From positions 1 through 56,745 of the forward strand of contig JAITFO010000099.1 of NCBI GenBank assembly GCA_031281265.1: a stretch of 56,745 nucleotides of DNA. Reading direction: 5' to 3'. The notes under the pieces are model-generated. The model made no database searches. It was not told where the DNA came from and saw nothing but the letters and a program-made list of their open reading frames with translations. Origin of the DNA: Candidatus Fibrimonadaceae bacterium. Its GTDB lineage: Bacteria; Fibrobacterota; Fibrobacteria; Fibrobacterales; Fibrobacteraceae. Below are positions 1 through 8,028 of the stretch, piece by piece (position 1 is the stretch's first letter; each line of letters opens with the position of its first letter). The translations under genes were made by a program, and so were the position numbers.

Positions 1-364
1 GCAAAATAATAGACTGAATAATGCCGATTTACAGCTATCTTCCAAAAAAATTACCCAGAAAACGCCTAGAAAACGCTCAGAAAACGCTCAGAAAACTACC
101 CAGAAAACTACCCAGAAAACTACCCAGAAAACTACCCAGAAAACTACCCAGAAAACTACCCAGAAAATTATAAATGCTTTGGTGGCTAATTCGTCAGCGA
201 CTCGCAAGGAATTGGCGGAGATTGCTGGAATAAGTGAAGACGGAATAAAATGGAACCTAGACAAACTCCGCAAAGAAGGTAGAATTAAACGCATTGGACC
301 GGACAAAGGCGGGCATTGGGAGATTATCCCCCAAACGCCAACTAAATCCCCATCTCAAACTTAA
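1..364 (+). CDS. C-terminal part of a winged-helix regulator (AlbA_2/AAA_4-type), 5' end outside window
   Basis: The frame is open from base 2 to the TAA at 362-364, so this is the 3' end of a longer gene. It encodes a polar stretch, then six perfect KTTQ repeats (92-163), then a helix-turn-helix of about 60 residues that includes RKELAEIAGISEDGIKWNL and ends with RIGPDKGGHWEII. This tail is typical of putative DNA-binding or ATP-binding proteins of the Schlafen AlbA_2/HATPase_c_4 type, where a TTQ or TVN repeat linker precedes the C-terminal winged helix. The family assignment rests on the tail alone; the catalytic half is not in the window. An internal TTG at 179 could start a shorter product but has no ribosome site. 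The 3' end overlaps the convergent metallo-beta-lactamase gene by 23 bp. Confidence 0.7.
   Translation, partial: QNNRLNNADLQLSSKKITQKTPRKRSENAQKTTQKTTQKTTQKTTQKTTQKTTQKIINALVANSSATRKELAEIAGISEDGIKWNLDKLRKEGRIKRIGPDKGGHWEIIPQTPTKSPSQT
48..163 (+). repeat. In-frame tandem repeats, 11-bp units followed by six 12-bp units
   Basis: Six perfect copies of AAAACTACCCAG (92-163) each encode KTTQ. They are preceded by three related 11-bp units (59-69, 70-80, 81-91; AAAACGCTCAG or a close variant). Three 11-mers make 33 bp, so the frame is kept, but each 11-mer is read in a different phase, giving TPRKRSENAQ instead of KTTQ. Copy-number slippage in the 12-mers would lengthen or shorten the linker. Slippage in the 11-mers would shift the frame and remove the winged helix. 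Confidence 0.85.
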
Positions 365-1268
365 CGCTCCCAAGAACATCAGTCCTAAATATATTGGAAT
401 CCGGCATAATAGCATTGAGCCGTTCAACAGTTTCTTTATGCGGATGCTTATACCCGTTTGCTTTCCCTGCGCTTATATATGCTTTCTGCGGCTTGAGTTG
501 AGCCAAAAATTGTGCGGAGGAACTATGTCGAGAACCGTGATGCCCTACCTGCAAAGCGTATGTTTTTAAATTAGGTTCCAAAGCGAGCAATGCAGTTTCC
601 TGTTTAGATTCCAAATCGCCCGTAAACAAAAAACTTTTCTTGCCACCGCTCAAATGCACCACCATACTCGCACTATTCGCAGTAACAGAGGAATCATTTT
701 GCTGCGACCATAACACCCTCGCCGTAAAAGGCGCAAAATCCCCTATGGTATCTCCCCTATGCCTTTCGTAAATCGGGATATTCAGCCTCTCAAATTCCGC
801 AACAATTGAATCTCTCAATTTGTTTTTCAAATGATAATCGTGGGAAACAAGCAACCTGTTGATTTTCAATTTTTTATCCCTGATCATTTTTGCAAGCACA
901 GGCAATCCCCCAGCGTGGTCATCGTGCCAATGGCTTAATATCACTGAACACAACTTCTCAATTTTTCTATTCGCAAGCATAGTATCTATGCCACTTTTTC
1001 TGGTTCCCGCATCATACATAACCGCGCATTTGGGTGCTTGAATTAAAAATGCCAAGCCCTGCCCCACATCCAGCATTTCTACTTGCATCTTTGCAGGCTT
1101 CTTGGCAACGCTTACGCCGCTATCTATGCTCTTTGTGCTATCAACTTTATCAACGCTAACAACGCTATCAATTTTCTCAATTTCTGGTTCTTTGTCCGGT
1201 TCCCTGTTATTGCAATAATAAAAAAGCATTAAGCCTATTACAAAAAGCAAAACCATCCATTTAAACAT
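342..1268 (-). CDS. Solo ComEC/Rec2-type metallo-beta-lactamase domain protein, membrane-anchored
   Basis: This 308-residue protein has one N-terminal hydrophobic segment (residues 4-18), an acidic/Ser-Val linker, and a metallo-beta-lactamase domain from about residue 61. The domain opens with EMLDVGQGLAFLI, the hallmark of the ComEC C-terminal domain, and carries the metal motif HWHDDH (113-118), a later FTGDLE and the HHGS motif. In ComEC this domain is thought to act on DNA, but here it stands alone without a membrane channel. It is probably an extracytoplasmic hydrolase; the substrate is unknown. A close paralogue lies at 25169-26035. A TACATT element (1275-1280) ends 6 nt before the ATG, with no SD. 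The 3' end overlaps the convergent regulator gene. Confidence 0.85.
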   Translation of the reverse strand: MFKWMVLLFVIGLMLFYYCNNREPDKEPEIEKIDSVVSVDKVDSTKSIDSGVSVAKKPAKMQVEMLDVGQGLAFLIQAPKCAVMYDAGTRKSGIDTMLANRKIEKLCSVILSHWHDDHAGGLPVLAKMIRDKKLKINRLLVSHDYHLKNKLRDSIVAEFERLNIPIYERHRGDTIGDFAPFTARVLWSQQNDSSVTANSASMVVHLSGGKKSFLFTGDLESKQETALLALEPNLKTYALQVGHHGSRHSSSAQFLAQLKPQKAYISAGKANGYKHPHKETVERLNAIMPDSNIFRTDVLGSVKFEMGI

Positions 1269-1340
1269 TTATACAATGTAGTTAATCCAAATCGTTATTA
1301 TGCGTTACCGACCTGTTAGGCGAAGTACCAATTGTTTTTA

Positions 1341-2177
1341 TTACAATATTACTTCATGCGATTTATTAAAGAAAAATGCCTTTTCTTTGCATATAATTAT
1401 TATAGAAAAAATCAATAATAATACTGTTTGTATAACTTTACTGTCAGGATGCGTTTGGAAAATTTCATTTGAAAACCCTGCCAATAAATGAAAAACAACC
1501 ACTAAAAACATATTTCTGTTTGTCTTGTAATATATCCAATTCCCTATAATAAGGTATGGAATAAGACTTGCCAAAAAATTTATTGAATAAATTATACCAG
1601 TTTCAACTAATACATTTTGATAATATCCTTTTACAAATGATAACGGCATATGCCAAATTCCCCATGCTATACCAAATATTACACAAGTCATTAATAGGTT
1701 AAGGCGGTTTCTCAAACAATGTATTCCGTAAGTATGCCAGCCAAATTCTTCCAATATAGGAGCGATTATGAGTAAAAACCATGCGGGAAAAATGCCAGCA
1801 GAAAAAGACATATTTTCAACAAATTTAAATTGTGATACACTATGACCAAAAGGCAAAGAAATCACTTGAGCGACAAGAATACTTATCGGGAAAAGGACAA
1901 AAGTTAATATCCAAAAAATAGGGCGAATACCCTTAAAATTGAAAACAGCGGACAATAATTCCTGTCTCATTTCTTTGTCGGGGAGTATTAATACCATAGC
2001 AATAACAAATGGTCCAAAAAGTCCAATTAATCCAAGAATACTGCCCCAAAAAACAACGGTTGGATTATCCCATAATTGACTATTGCTTAACCAAGCCAAT
2101 ATAAACCAACATAACCAAGGAACAATAAAGGCAACGCCATAAAACAAGAATGGGTGGTTGTATTTTTTTAGTTGCAT
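1341..2177 (-). CDS. CPBP family intramembrane metalloprotease (CAAX protease / Abi)
   Basis: The 278-residue protein is very hydrophobic, with about seven or eight predicted membrane segments. Family motif 1 appears as EEFGWHTYG (the usual form is EExxxR, so the Arg position is changed to His or Tyr). Motif 2 appears as FGIAWGIWHMPL (FxxxH). Family members are glutamate/histidine metalloproteases resembling CAAX-processing enzymes; many bacterial ones act in bacteriocin immunity or as membrane chaperones. The substrate is unknown. AGGA upstream of the ATG serves as the ribosome site. It is a monocistronic gene on the minus strand between the metallo-beta-lactamase gene and tRNA-Lys. Confidence 0.85.
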   Translation of the reverse strand: MQLKKYNHPFLFYGVAFIVPWLCWFILAWLSNSQLWDNPTVVFWGSILGLIGLFGPFVIAMVLILPDKEMRQELLSAVFNFKGIRPIFWILTFVLFPISILVAQVISLPFGHSVSQFKFVENMSFSAGIFPAWFLLIIAPILEEFGWHTYGIHCLRNRLNLLMTCVIFGIAWGIWHMPLSFVKGYYQNVLVETGIIYSINFLASLIPYLIIGNWIYYKTNRNMFLVVVFHLLAGFSNEIFQTHPDSKVIQTVLLLIFSIIIICKEKAFFFNKSHEVIL

Positions 2178-2271
2178 TTTATCCTATTGAATATGTTTTT
2201 TGCATTCATTCATTCCCACAAAACCGCCTAAATTTAGCAGAAAACGGCGTTTTTCGGGGGGATTTGGCTAG

Positions 2272-2344
2272 TGAACCAGCAAGGAATCGAACCTTGAACC
2301 CGCGCCTTAAAAGGGCGCTGCTCTACCAGTTGAGCTACTGATTC
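2272..2344 (-). tRNA. tRNA-Lys (anticodon TTT)
   Basis: The 73-nt cloverleaf folds completely. The acceptor GAATCAG pairs with CTGGTTC (one G-T wobble). The D-arm is GCTC/GAGC, the anticodon stem is GCGCC/GGCGC around the loop CTTTTAA, and the T-arm is CAAGG/CCTTG with the loop TTCGATT. The discriminator is A, and CCA is not encoded. The anticodon TTT reads Lys codons. Confidence 0.96.
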
Positions 2345-2354
2345 GGGAAATGTA

Positions 2355-2383
2355 AATATAGCAATTTTTCAGGGTTTTGTCAA
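2355..2383 (-). promoter_or_regulatory. Sigma-70-type promoter of tRNA-Lys
   Basis: Read on the minus strand, TTGACA (2383-2378) and TATATT (2360-2355) are separated by exactly 17 nt, a consensus-grade promoter starting transcription a few bases before the tRNA. The -35 box contains the TGA stop codon of the glutaminyl cyclase gene upstream. Confidence 0.88.
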
Positions 2384-3177
2384 GGGGTGCGCCCATTGAC
2401 AGGGTAATTCACCTTGTAAATCCAAGGCCAGTTTTTGCCAGTGAGCCATAGATTTTTGCCGTCATAAGCTATTCCGTTCAGCACTTCCGCATTCGGGAAT
2501 TTCTTTCTTATATTCTTTGCCTGCTCCGAAAAGTCCAACCATTTCACAACGCTGCCGCTTGGCAATAAAATCACGGCTATGGAATCGCTATGCCACACAT
2601 TTGCGTAAAGGGTATCGCCCACGGCTTCCAACTCGTTGAGATAAACAACAGAGGTATTTATTTTGCCAACTACGCTCATATCTTTTGACGAAAGTTCAAA
2701 GAGCGAAGAACTGCCGTTGCTCATAAGCCAGTTGCCTCTCCAAACAGTTAACCCCCATCCCTCGCCATTGAACCTAAATGTCCCTATAAATTGCAATGGC
2801 TTTGCAGATAAAACAAAACCTAACTGTGAAGTCCAGGTTAGCCAAAGCATTTTGTTTCCAATTTTCGCTATGCCCTCTCCAAAACTGGAACCTTGCATAG
2901 CTATAGAATCAAAAGTTTCACCCTTTTTATTCATCCTGTAAACTTTGGATTTGCCCTCCAAACCCGTTGACTCCCACAGCTCATCGCCGTCCCAAAAAAG
3001 CCCCTGCGTAAAACGAGTTTGCGGATGCGGAATTGAGTCTAAAATGCTTAACTTTTGCGCGTAGGAATGGAGAATTGAGAGTTGAGAGTTGAGAATAATA
3101 AACAAGCATAGATTTCTAATTGAGCAAATATATATTCTATTCTCCATTCTCAATTCTCCATTCTCAATTAAACACAC
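2380..3177 (-). CDS. Glutaminyl-peptide cyclotransferase, secreted (Glu_cyclase_2 family)
   Basis: The 265-residue protein has the ordered motifs of the plant/bacterial beta-propeller glutaminyl cyclases: FTQGL, ESTG, FGEGI, LTW, NELEAV, and near the end LNGIAYD followed by LWLTGKNWP. These enzymes convert N-terminal Gln to pyroglutamate on exported proteins and peptides. The N-terminus looks like a signal sequence (hydrophobic LCLFIILNSQLSILHSYAQ). However, it is built partly from a repeated, self-complementary DNA element (3065-3163), so the true start is unclear: ATG at 3177, or the second ATG at 3147 (MENRIY). The stop codon lies inside the -35 box of tRNA-Lys. Confidence 0.8.
   Translation of the reverse strand: MCLIENGELRMENRIYICSIRNLCLFIILNSQLSILHSYAQKLSILDSIPHPQTRFTQGLFWDGDELWESTGLEGKSKVYRMNKKGETFDSIAMQGSSFGEGIAKIGNKMLWLTWTSQLGFVLSAKPLQFIGTFRFNGEGWGLTVWRGNWLMSNGSSSLFELSSKDMSVVGKINTSVVYLNELEAVGDTLYANVWHSDSIAVILLPSGSVVKWLDFSEQAKNIRKKFPNAEVLNGIAYDGKNLWLTGKNWPWIYKVNYPVNGRTP
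3065..3170. repeat. Heptamer-rich inverted repeat at the 5' end of the glutaminyl cyclase gene
   Basis: GAATGGAGAATTGAGA (3065-3080) is perfectly inverted at 3148-3163. The left arm continues as heptamers (ATTGAGA, GTTGAGA, GTTGAGA). The right arm holds a 15-bp-period duplication, CTCCATTCTCAATT at 3142-3155 and 3157-3170. The element supplies much of the predicted signal-peptide coding sequence. Confidence 0.8.
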
Positions 3178-3192
3178 AAGTAGGAACCCCCA

Positions 3193-4398
3193 TTACGTAG
3201 TATATTCCGCGTTGATTTTAACATAGTCATAGCTCAAATCGCAGGTGAATACAGATGCTTTGAATTCGCCTAAATGCAAGTTCAGGGAAATTTTATACTC
3301 CTCTCTTTTAACTATCTCTCTCAAAACGTTTACCGATATATCCGTTGGCATTCCATTTTTTACAACTTGTGCATCTTCAAAATAAAGCGAGAGTTTATCT
3401 GCATCAAAGGCTACCCCGCTCGCACCTGCGCTGCTCACTATGCGCCCCCAATTTGGGTCTGCGCCAAAAAATGCGCATTTCACCAGATTGCTCGTGGCTA
3501 TGGATTTTGCTATTTGCATCGCCTCGGTTTTGCTGCACGCTCCGCATACTTCAATTTCAATTTTTTTAGTTGCACCCTCACCATCTTTCACTATTTGCAA
3601 TGCCAAACATTTCATCAAGCCAAAGAGAGCGTTGCGGACATCGGTCTGCTCGGTTGCGCTCAAATCGTTTAAAGAAATTCCGCTTTGCCCGCTTGCTAAA
3701 AGAATGCAGGTGTCGTTGGTGCTCATATCGCCGTCCACGGTTATAGCGTTGAACGATTCATTTACAAGCTCTCTGAACTCCGCTGAGAAATCTTCTGGGA
3801 GCTGCAAATCCGTTGTTATGTAAGCGAGCATGGTTGCCATATTTGGGTGAATCATGCCGGAGCCTTTGCACGAGCCGCCAAAGCGAACTTCGCCTTTTGC
3901 GGTTTGCACGGAAACAGAACCCGTTTTTAATATTGTGTCGGTGGTGCAGATAGCCTTTGCAAAGAGTTCGGAATTTTCGGTGCTCAAATTTTTCACAAGC
4001 TCAGGAACCGCCGCGCTGATTTTATCCATCGGCAATTTATGGCCTATCACGCCAGTGGAGCCTACCAAAACGGAAAACTTAGCCAAGTTCAATTCCTTTT
4101 CCACAAGCTCTGCCATGCTGGTAGCATCTGCGTAGCCTTGGTTGCCCGTGCAGGCGTTTGCATTCCCGCTGTTTATGAATACGGCATGAATTATATTCTT
4201 GCCGGAGAGAACTTTTTTATCGTATAGAACGGGGGCGGCTTGCACCTGGTTCTTGGTGAATGTGGCAAAGCATTTCGCTCCTTCTTTGCTGTAAAGAAGG
4301 GCTAAATCTAAATTACCGCTTGCCTTTATGCCAGCTTTTATTCCAGATGCTGAAAATCCCTTTGGAAAACAAACTCCGCCATTTCCAATCTCTGCCAT
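3193..4398 (-). CDS. argJ: Bifunctional glutamate N-acetyltransferase / N-acetylglutamate synthase
   Basis: ArgJ moves the acetyl group from N-acetylornithine to glutamate in the cyclic arginine pathway, and often also uses acetyl-CoA. The 401-residue length is normal. The self-cleavage site is visible as HPNMATML with the cut expected at A188-T189, which makes alpha and beta chains. Other family signatures are TTDTILK, GDMSTNDTC and the C-terminal ANWGR-type stretch DPNWGRIVSSAG. The ATG at 4398 lies 6 bp after glgB, so both are probably co-transcribed. No other arg genes are in the window. Confidence 0.95.
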   Translation of the reverse strand: MAEIGNGGVCFPKGFSASGIKAGIKASGNLDLALLYSKEGAKCFATFTKNQVQAAPVLYDKKVLSGKNIIHAVFINSGNANACTGNQGYADATSMAELVEKELNLAKFSVLVGSTGVIGHKLPMDKISAAVPELVKNLSTENSELFAKAICTTDTILKTGSVSVQTAKGEVRFGGSCKGSGMIHPNMATMLAYITTDLQLPEDFSAEFRELVNESFNAITVDGDMSTNDTCILLASGQSGISLNDLSATEQTDVRNALFGLMKCLALQIVKDGEGATKKIEIEVCGACSKTEAMQIAKSIATSNLVKCAFFGADPNWGRIVSSAGASGVAFDADKLSLYFEDAQVVKNGMPTDISVNVLREIVKREEYKISLNLHLGEFKASVFTCDLSYDYVKINAEYTT

Positions 4399-4404
4399 TA
4401 AAAC

Positions 4405-6633
4405 TCACCATCCGTGCTTCAAATAAACCGCTCCAAGTGGCGGAACCGTGAGTTCCAAACTAAAGGGCCTGCCGTGGCATTGAAAATCCTCTGTCCAACG
4501 CTCACCGCCGTTGCCCATATTGCTGCCTCCCCAAAGCTGGGAATCGGAGTTGAAAATTTCAATCCATTTTCCACAAGCTGGGGCGCCAACTCGGTAAGGA
4601 GTTCTCGGCACAGGAGTAAAGTTAAATACGCACAGAATAAGTTCGCCGTTTCTGGAGCGGCGGAAAAAACTCAGCACGGAATTATCAACATCATCGCAGG
4701 TTATCCACTCAAAGCCATCCCAATGATGGTCTATTTCCCAGAATGCCCTCTCTGATTTATACAATGAACCAAGGGTTCTCATCATGTTGTGCAATCCGTT
4801 GTGAACTTCAAAATCCAGCAAATGCCAATCCAAGGAATGTTGCTCTTCCCACTCCTTGCCCTGCCCAAATTCGCTGCCCATGAACAAAAGTTTTTTGCCC
4901 GGGTGCGCATACATAAAGGCATAAGCCAAACGCAAATTCGCAAACTGCTGCCAGCAATCGCCCGGCATTTTGCTCAACATACTACCCTTTCCGTGAACAA
5001 CCTCATCGTGCGAAAGCACTAGAATAAAGTTTTCGGAATATGCGTAAATCATGCTGAATGTCAAATTGTGATGGTGATATTTTCTATGAATTGGTTCTTT
5101 GCTTATGTAAGATAAAAAGTCGTTCATCCAACCCATGTTCCATTTGTAATGGAAACCAAGGCCGCCAAATTCAGGTGGGCGTGTTATGCTTGGGAAGCTC
5201 GTGGATTCTTCGGCTATAAAGATAGCGTGCGGAGCGTGCTTGCCCATTATGCTATTCAAATGCTTTAAGAATTCCATGGTATCGTAATTCACATTTCCGC
5301 CGTCCTTGTTGGGAATCCACTCGCCGTGGTTCCTGCCATAGTCCAAGTAAAGCATACTTGCAACGGCATCAACGCGCAAACCGTCACAGTGGAATTCGCG
5401 TAGCCAATACATAGCGTTTGAAATCAAAAAGTTCGCGACTTCCCTACGCCCATAGTTGAATATATAAGTTCCCCAATGCGGATGCTCGCCCTGCCTTGAA
5501 TCTGCGTGTTCATAGCAAGCGCTACCATCAAAGCGTCCAAGCGCAAAGCCATCTTTTGGGAAATGCGCGGGCACCCAGTCCAGAATAACACCTATGTTGT
5601 TTTGGTGGCACCTATCCACAAAGCGGCGGAACTGGTCTGGCGAGCCATACCTGCTGGTAGGGGCAAAATAACCGGTGACCTGATAACCCCAAGACTGGTC
5701 AAGCGGATGTTCCATAACCGGCATAAATTCAATGTGCGTATAACTCATCTCCAAAACATAAGGAATAAGAGCATCGCCAAGCTCGTCCCAATTCAAAAAG
5801 CGGTCTGGATTATTCGGGTCTCTCCGCCAAGAGCCGGGATGCACCTCGTAAATATTCATAGGGTTGCCAAACACCTGCGTCACATTGTGAGTCCGCATGT
5901 AAAGGTCGTCTCCCCATTCGTAGCCATCCAAATGTGTAACAACGGATGCTGTATTTGGGCGAAGCTCGCTGAACTTTGCAAGAGGGTCGGCTTTCTGGTA
6001 CATGTTGCCTTCTTTGGAATGCAACTCAAAGCGGTAAAGCTCGCCTTCTCCTATTTCTGGAATAAATATCTCCCATACGCCGCTATTTCCGCGTACTCGC
6101 ATTTGATGCCTATGCCCATCCCAAGAATTGAAATTGCCTATAACAGATACGGCACGGGCATTGGGTGCCCACACGGAAAACATAACGCCTTTAATCCCTT
6201 CCACTTCCACAAGGTTTGCGCCCAATTTGCGGTAAAGTTCGTAATGAACGCCGGATTGCATTAAATGCAAATCAAAATCCGAAAGCGCGGGCGGGAATGC
6301 GTAAGGGTCAAGAACGGAGTATTTGATGCCGTTTTCCAACTCAACGTTTAATCTATAGAGAAAATGCCTGTATTCTTCTTCTATCTGCGCTTCAAAAAAG
6401 CCGGAATCTCCCAGCTTAACAAAATCAAATTTAAGCGACTTGTCTAGCGACTCGCCGGAGATGGCTTTGGCACCGGGTATATAAACCCTGACGCTCATCT
6501 TGCTACCTTTGTTTATAGGATGCAAACCCAGTATTGAAAACGGGTCTGCACACATGAAATCGTTCAAAACCTGCATATTAACAGGTTTAATTGTAGTCCA
6601 TTTCAACCATTTGGGAGCAGCAGCAGCAGTCAT
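4405..6633 (-). CDS. glgB: 1,4-alpha-glucan branching enzyme (GH13)
   Basis: The 742-residue protein has the usual bacterial GlgB layout: an N-terminal CBM48 pair (first part FSILGLHP, second VWAPNARAVSVIG), a GH13 catalytic barrel and an all-beta C-terminal domain. Catalytic regions include VPAHFPKD, DGLRVDAVASMLYLDYGR (Asp nucleophile), IFIAEEST (Glu acid/base) and LVLSHDEVVHGKGS (third acid). It introduces alpha-1,6 branches in glycogen, an abundant reserve in Fibrobacter. ATG start with GAGGT about 7 nt upstream. A TATATT element (6671-6666, read on the minus strand) lies in the leader next to a repeat element. Confidence 0.96.
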   Translation of the reverse strand: MTAAAAPKWLKWTTIKPVNMQVLNDFMCADPFSILGLHPINKGSKMSVRVYIPGAKAISGESLDKSLKFDFVKLGDSGFFEAQIEEEYRHFLYRLNVELENGIKYSVLDPYAFPPALSDFDLHLMQSGVHYELYRKLGANLVEVEGIKGVMFSVWAPNARAVSVIGNFNSWDGHRHQMRVRGNSGVWEIFIPEIGEGELYRFELHSKEGNMYQKADPLAKFSELRPNTASVVTHLDGYEWGDDLYMRTHNVTQVFGNPMNIYEVHPGSWRRDPNNPDRFLNWDELGDALIPYVLEMSYTHIEFMPVMEHPLDQSWGYQVTGYFAPTSRYGSPDQFRRFVDRCHQNNIGVILDWVPAHFPKDGFALGRFDGSACYEHADSRQGEHPHWGTYIFNYGRREVANFLISNAMYWLREFHCDGLRVDAVASMLYLDYGRNHGEWIPNKDGGNVNYDTMEFLKHLNSIMGKHAPHAIFIAEESTSFPSITRPPEFGGLGFHYKWNMGWMNDFLSYISKEPIHRKYHHHNLTFSMIYAYSENFILVLSHDEVVHGKGSMLSKMPGDCWQQFANLRLAYAFMYAHPGKKLLFMGSEFGQGKEWEEQHSLDWHLLDFEVHNGLHNMMRTLGSLYKSERAFWEIDHHWDGFEWITCDDVDNSVLSFFRRSRNGELILCVFNFTPVPRTPYRVGAPACGKWIEIFNSDSQLWGGSNMGNGGERWTEDFQCHGRPFSLELTVPPLGAVYLKHGW

Positions 6634-6973
6634 CTAATACCTCGCATTAATTTTATGAGAGTAATAATATAGAAAAATGTCTGAACCCCGATTCACCCGA
6701 TTCACCGATTTTCCCGATTTCGCATTTGGTTTCGCAATGTGGCACAACAACCCGATTTTTATTAAACACAGACAACCACATATAAACGCACGACAACCGC
6801 ATTTATGGCGTGGCAAATATGGGGCGTATGCAATACGCCCCTACGGTCGCACCATTTTGTGACAATTACGCCACGAATGTTGGGCGATTGGTTACCCCAA
6901 ATTGCAAATAAATGTGCAATCGGGTGAATCGGAAAAATCCTGTGAATCGGGGTTCAGACGTTCACAACGCGCC
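6634..6973. other. 340-bp intergenic region without a convincing gene
   Basis: Only short reading frames with atypical composition occur here. The region contains the glgB leader and promoter (to about 6680) and a repeat element bounded by 18-bp inverted repeats. No RNA gene was recognised. Confidence 0.7.
6679..6959. mobile_element. 281-bp MITE-like element with 18-bp perfect terminal inverted repeats
   Basis: GTCTGAACCCCGATTCAC (6679-6696) is repeated exactly in inverse orientation at 6942-6959. Inside, further GATTCACCCGATT-like segments flank a perfect palindrome, GGGGCGTAT-GCA-ATACGCCCC (6821-6841). There is no coding capacity and no obvious target duplication. It may be a non-autonomous element or an extragenic palindromic repeat; copies elsewhere cannot be checked here. 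Confidence 0.5.
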
Positions 6974-7870
6974 TCAGTCCTTCACGCAACGAACACTGAA
7001 CAACCCGTCGTCCTTTCTGATACTAGTCCCGTTGACTTTCTCGTCGGAAAAGCCCATGCCCCGGTAGTAAGCGTAGCTGAAAGTACCAGCGAGAACGAAG
7101 AGTTCGTCCTCGCTGGCACTCCACCAGCGGCCGAAGTAGCTGACAGAGATGAAATCGCCATCGTAATTGGCGTAGCCGCCCGGCAGAGCTGAAAAACCGT
7201 ACTTGTCCTCGCACTGGAACGAATAGGAACTGCCTACGCCGCAGCTATTACTCCAGTCGCTTGTTGCTTTTAAATATCTGCCTGCCGTGGGGCTGTAGTA
7301 AGGGCTTGAAGTGCCGCTTGTGCCATCAACAGAGCGCATAAGCTGGTCCCAGTCCGCATTGCTCGGAATATGCCAACCGCTGAGGCAAATGCCCTGATGC
7401 TTTGGCTGAACTTGGTCAGCACAAGTATCAGAATTGCAGCTAGCAGGCAATTTCATAGCCGTTGCCCAGTCATACAATCTGCCGTATTGGGTACATTTGG
7501 AAGGCTCGTCATTGTAGCATTTGGAATTCGTAGCTACGCCTGTGCCAGACGGCTCATAATTCAAATTACGCTGGAACCATGTTTGTTCGCCAATTACAAC
7601 CGTTTTGTAAGTCTCGTTTCCATAATCTACATCAGCTCCGTAAACAATGTTGATTACTACGCTAGAACTACTGCTTCCGGCCCTGCTTGAACTGCTAGAA
7701 TTGTTAACGCCACTTGATGAGGACAAACCACTAAGGTTACCGTCAGAGCTGGAACTGCCAACACCTAGGTTTGGATCGCTGCCATCGTCTTTGTCATCAG
7801 AACAGGAAAGGGTTAATGCCAAGGCAAGCACAAGGGCTGCCAGTTTAGCAAACAAGGGGCAGGTTCTCAT
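6974..7870 (-). CDS. Lipoprotein with Fibrobacter major paralogous domain (Fib_succ_major)
   Basis: The protein starts at the ATG MRTCPLFAKL, has a hydrophobic signal ending in the lipobox LTLSC followed by SDDKDD, then a poly-Ser linker rich in SSSSS blocks. The C-terminal domain of about 190 residues carries the family hallmarks: TVVIGEQTWFQRNLNY, a YGRLYDWATAM block, GWHIPSNADWDQL, DKYGFSALPGGY, WWSASE and a terminal SVRCVKD. The family is greatly expanded in Fibrobacter; its function is unknown but surface exposure is expected. An upstream GTG-like extension is less likely. A TATATT element (7884-7879) ends 8 nt before the ATG with no SD, so the mRNA is probably leaderless. Confidence 0.88.
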   Translation of the reverse strand: MRTCPLFAKLAALVLALALTLSCSDDKDDGSDPNLGVGSSSSDGNLSGLSSSSGVNNSSSSSRAGSSSSSVVINIVYGADVDYGNETYKTVVIGEQTWFQRNLNYEPSGTGVATNSKCYNDEPSKCTQYGRLYDWATAMKLPASCNSDTCADQVQPKHQGICLSGWHIPSNADWDQLMRSVDGTSGTSSPYYSPTAGRYLKATSDWSNSCGVGSSYSFQCEDKYGFSALPGGYANYDGDFISVSYFGRWWSASEDELFVLAGTFSYAYYRGMGFSDEKVNGTSIRKDDGLFSVRCVKD

Positions 7871-8028
7871 AGGAATAGAATATATAAAAAAATGACAATT
7901 CAATTTGCAGAAAATTGGCTAAAAATCGCAAAAAACGTCAACAACTGTTTGCAAAATTACAGGTTTTGAATTTTTTTCCACCCGACATTCGTCTAATAGG
8001 CAATGAACCTTTAGATGGAGAATATGCT

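Noticed and set aside
92-163. Regular repeats resembling a CRISPR array
   Set aside because: The units are contiguous 12-mers without spacers and are in frame with a protein linker.
3274-4227. Several plus-strand reading frames over argJ
   Set aside because: They mirror the strongly supported argJ gene and encode no recognisable protein.
6634-6816. Small minus-strand reading frame upstream of glgB
   Set aside because: It overlaps the glgB promoter and a repeat element and its Cys/His-rich product looks random.
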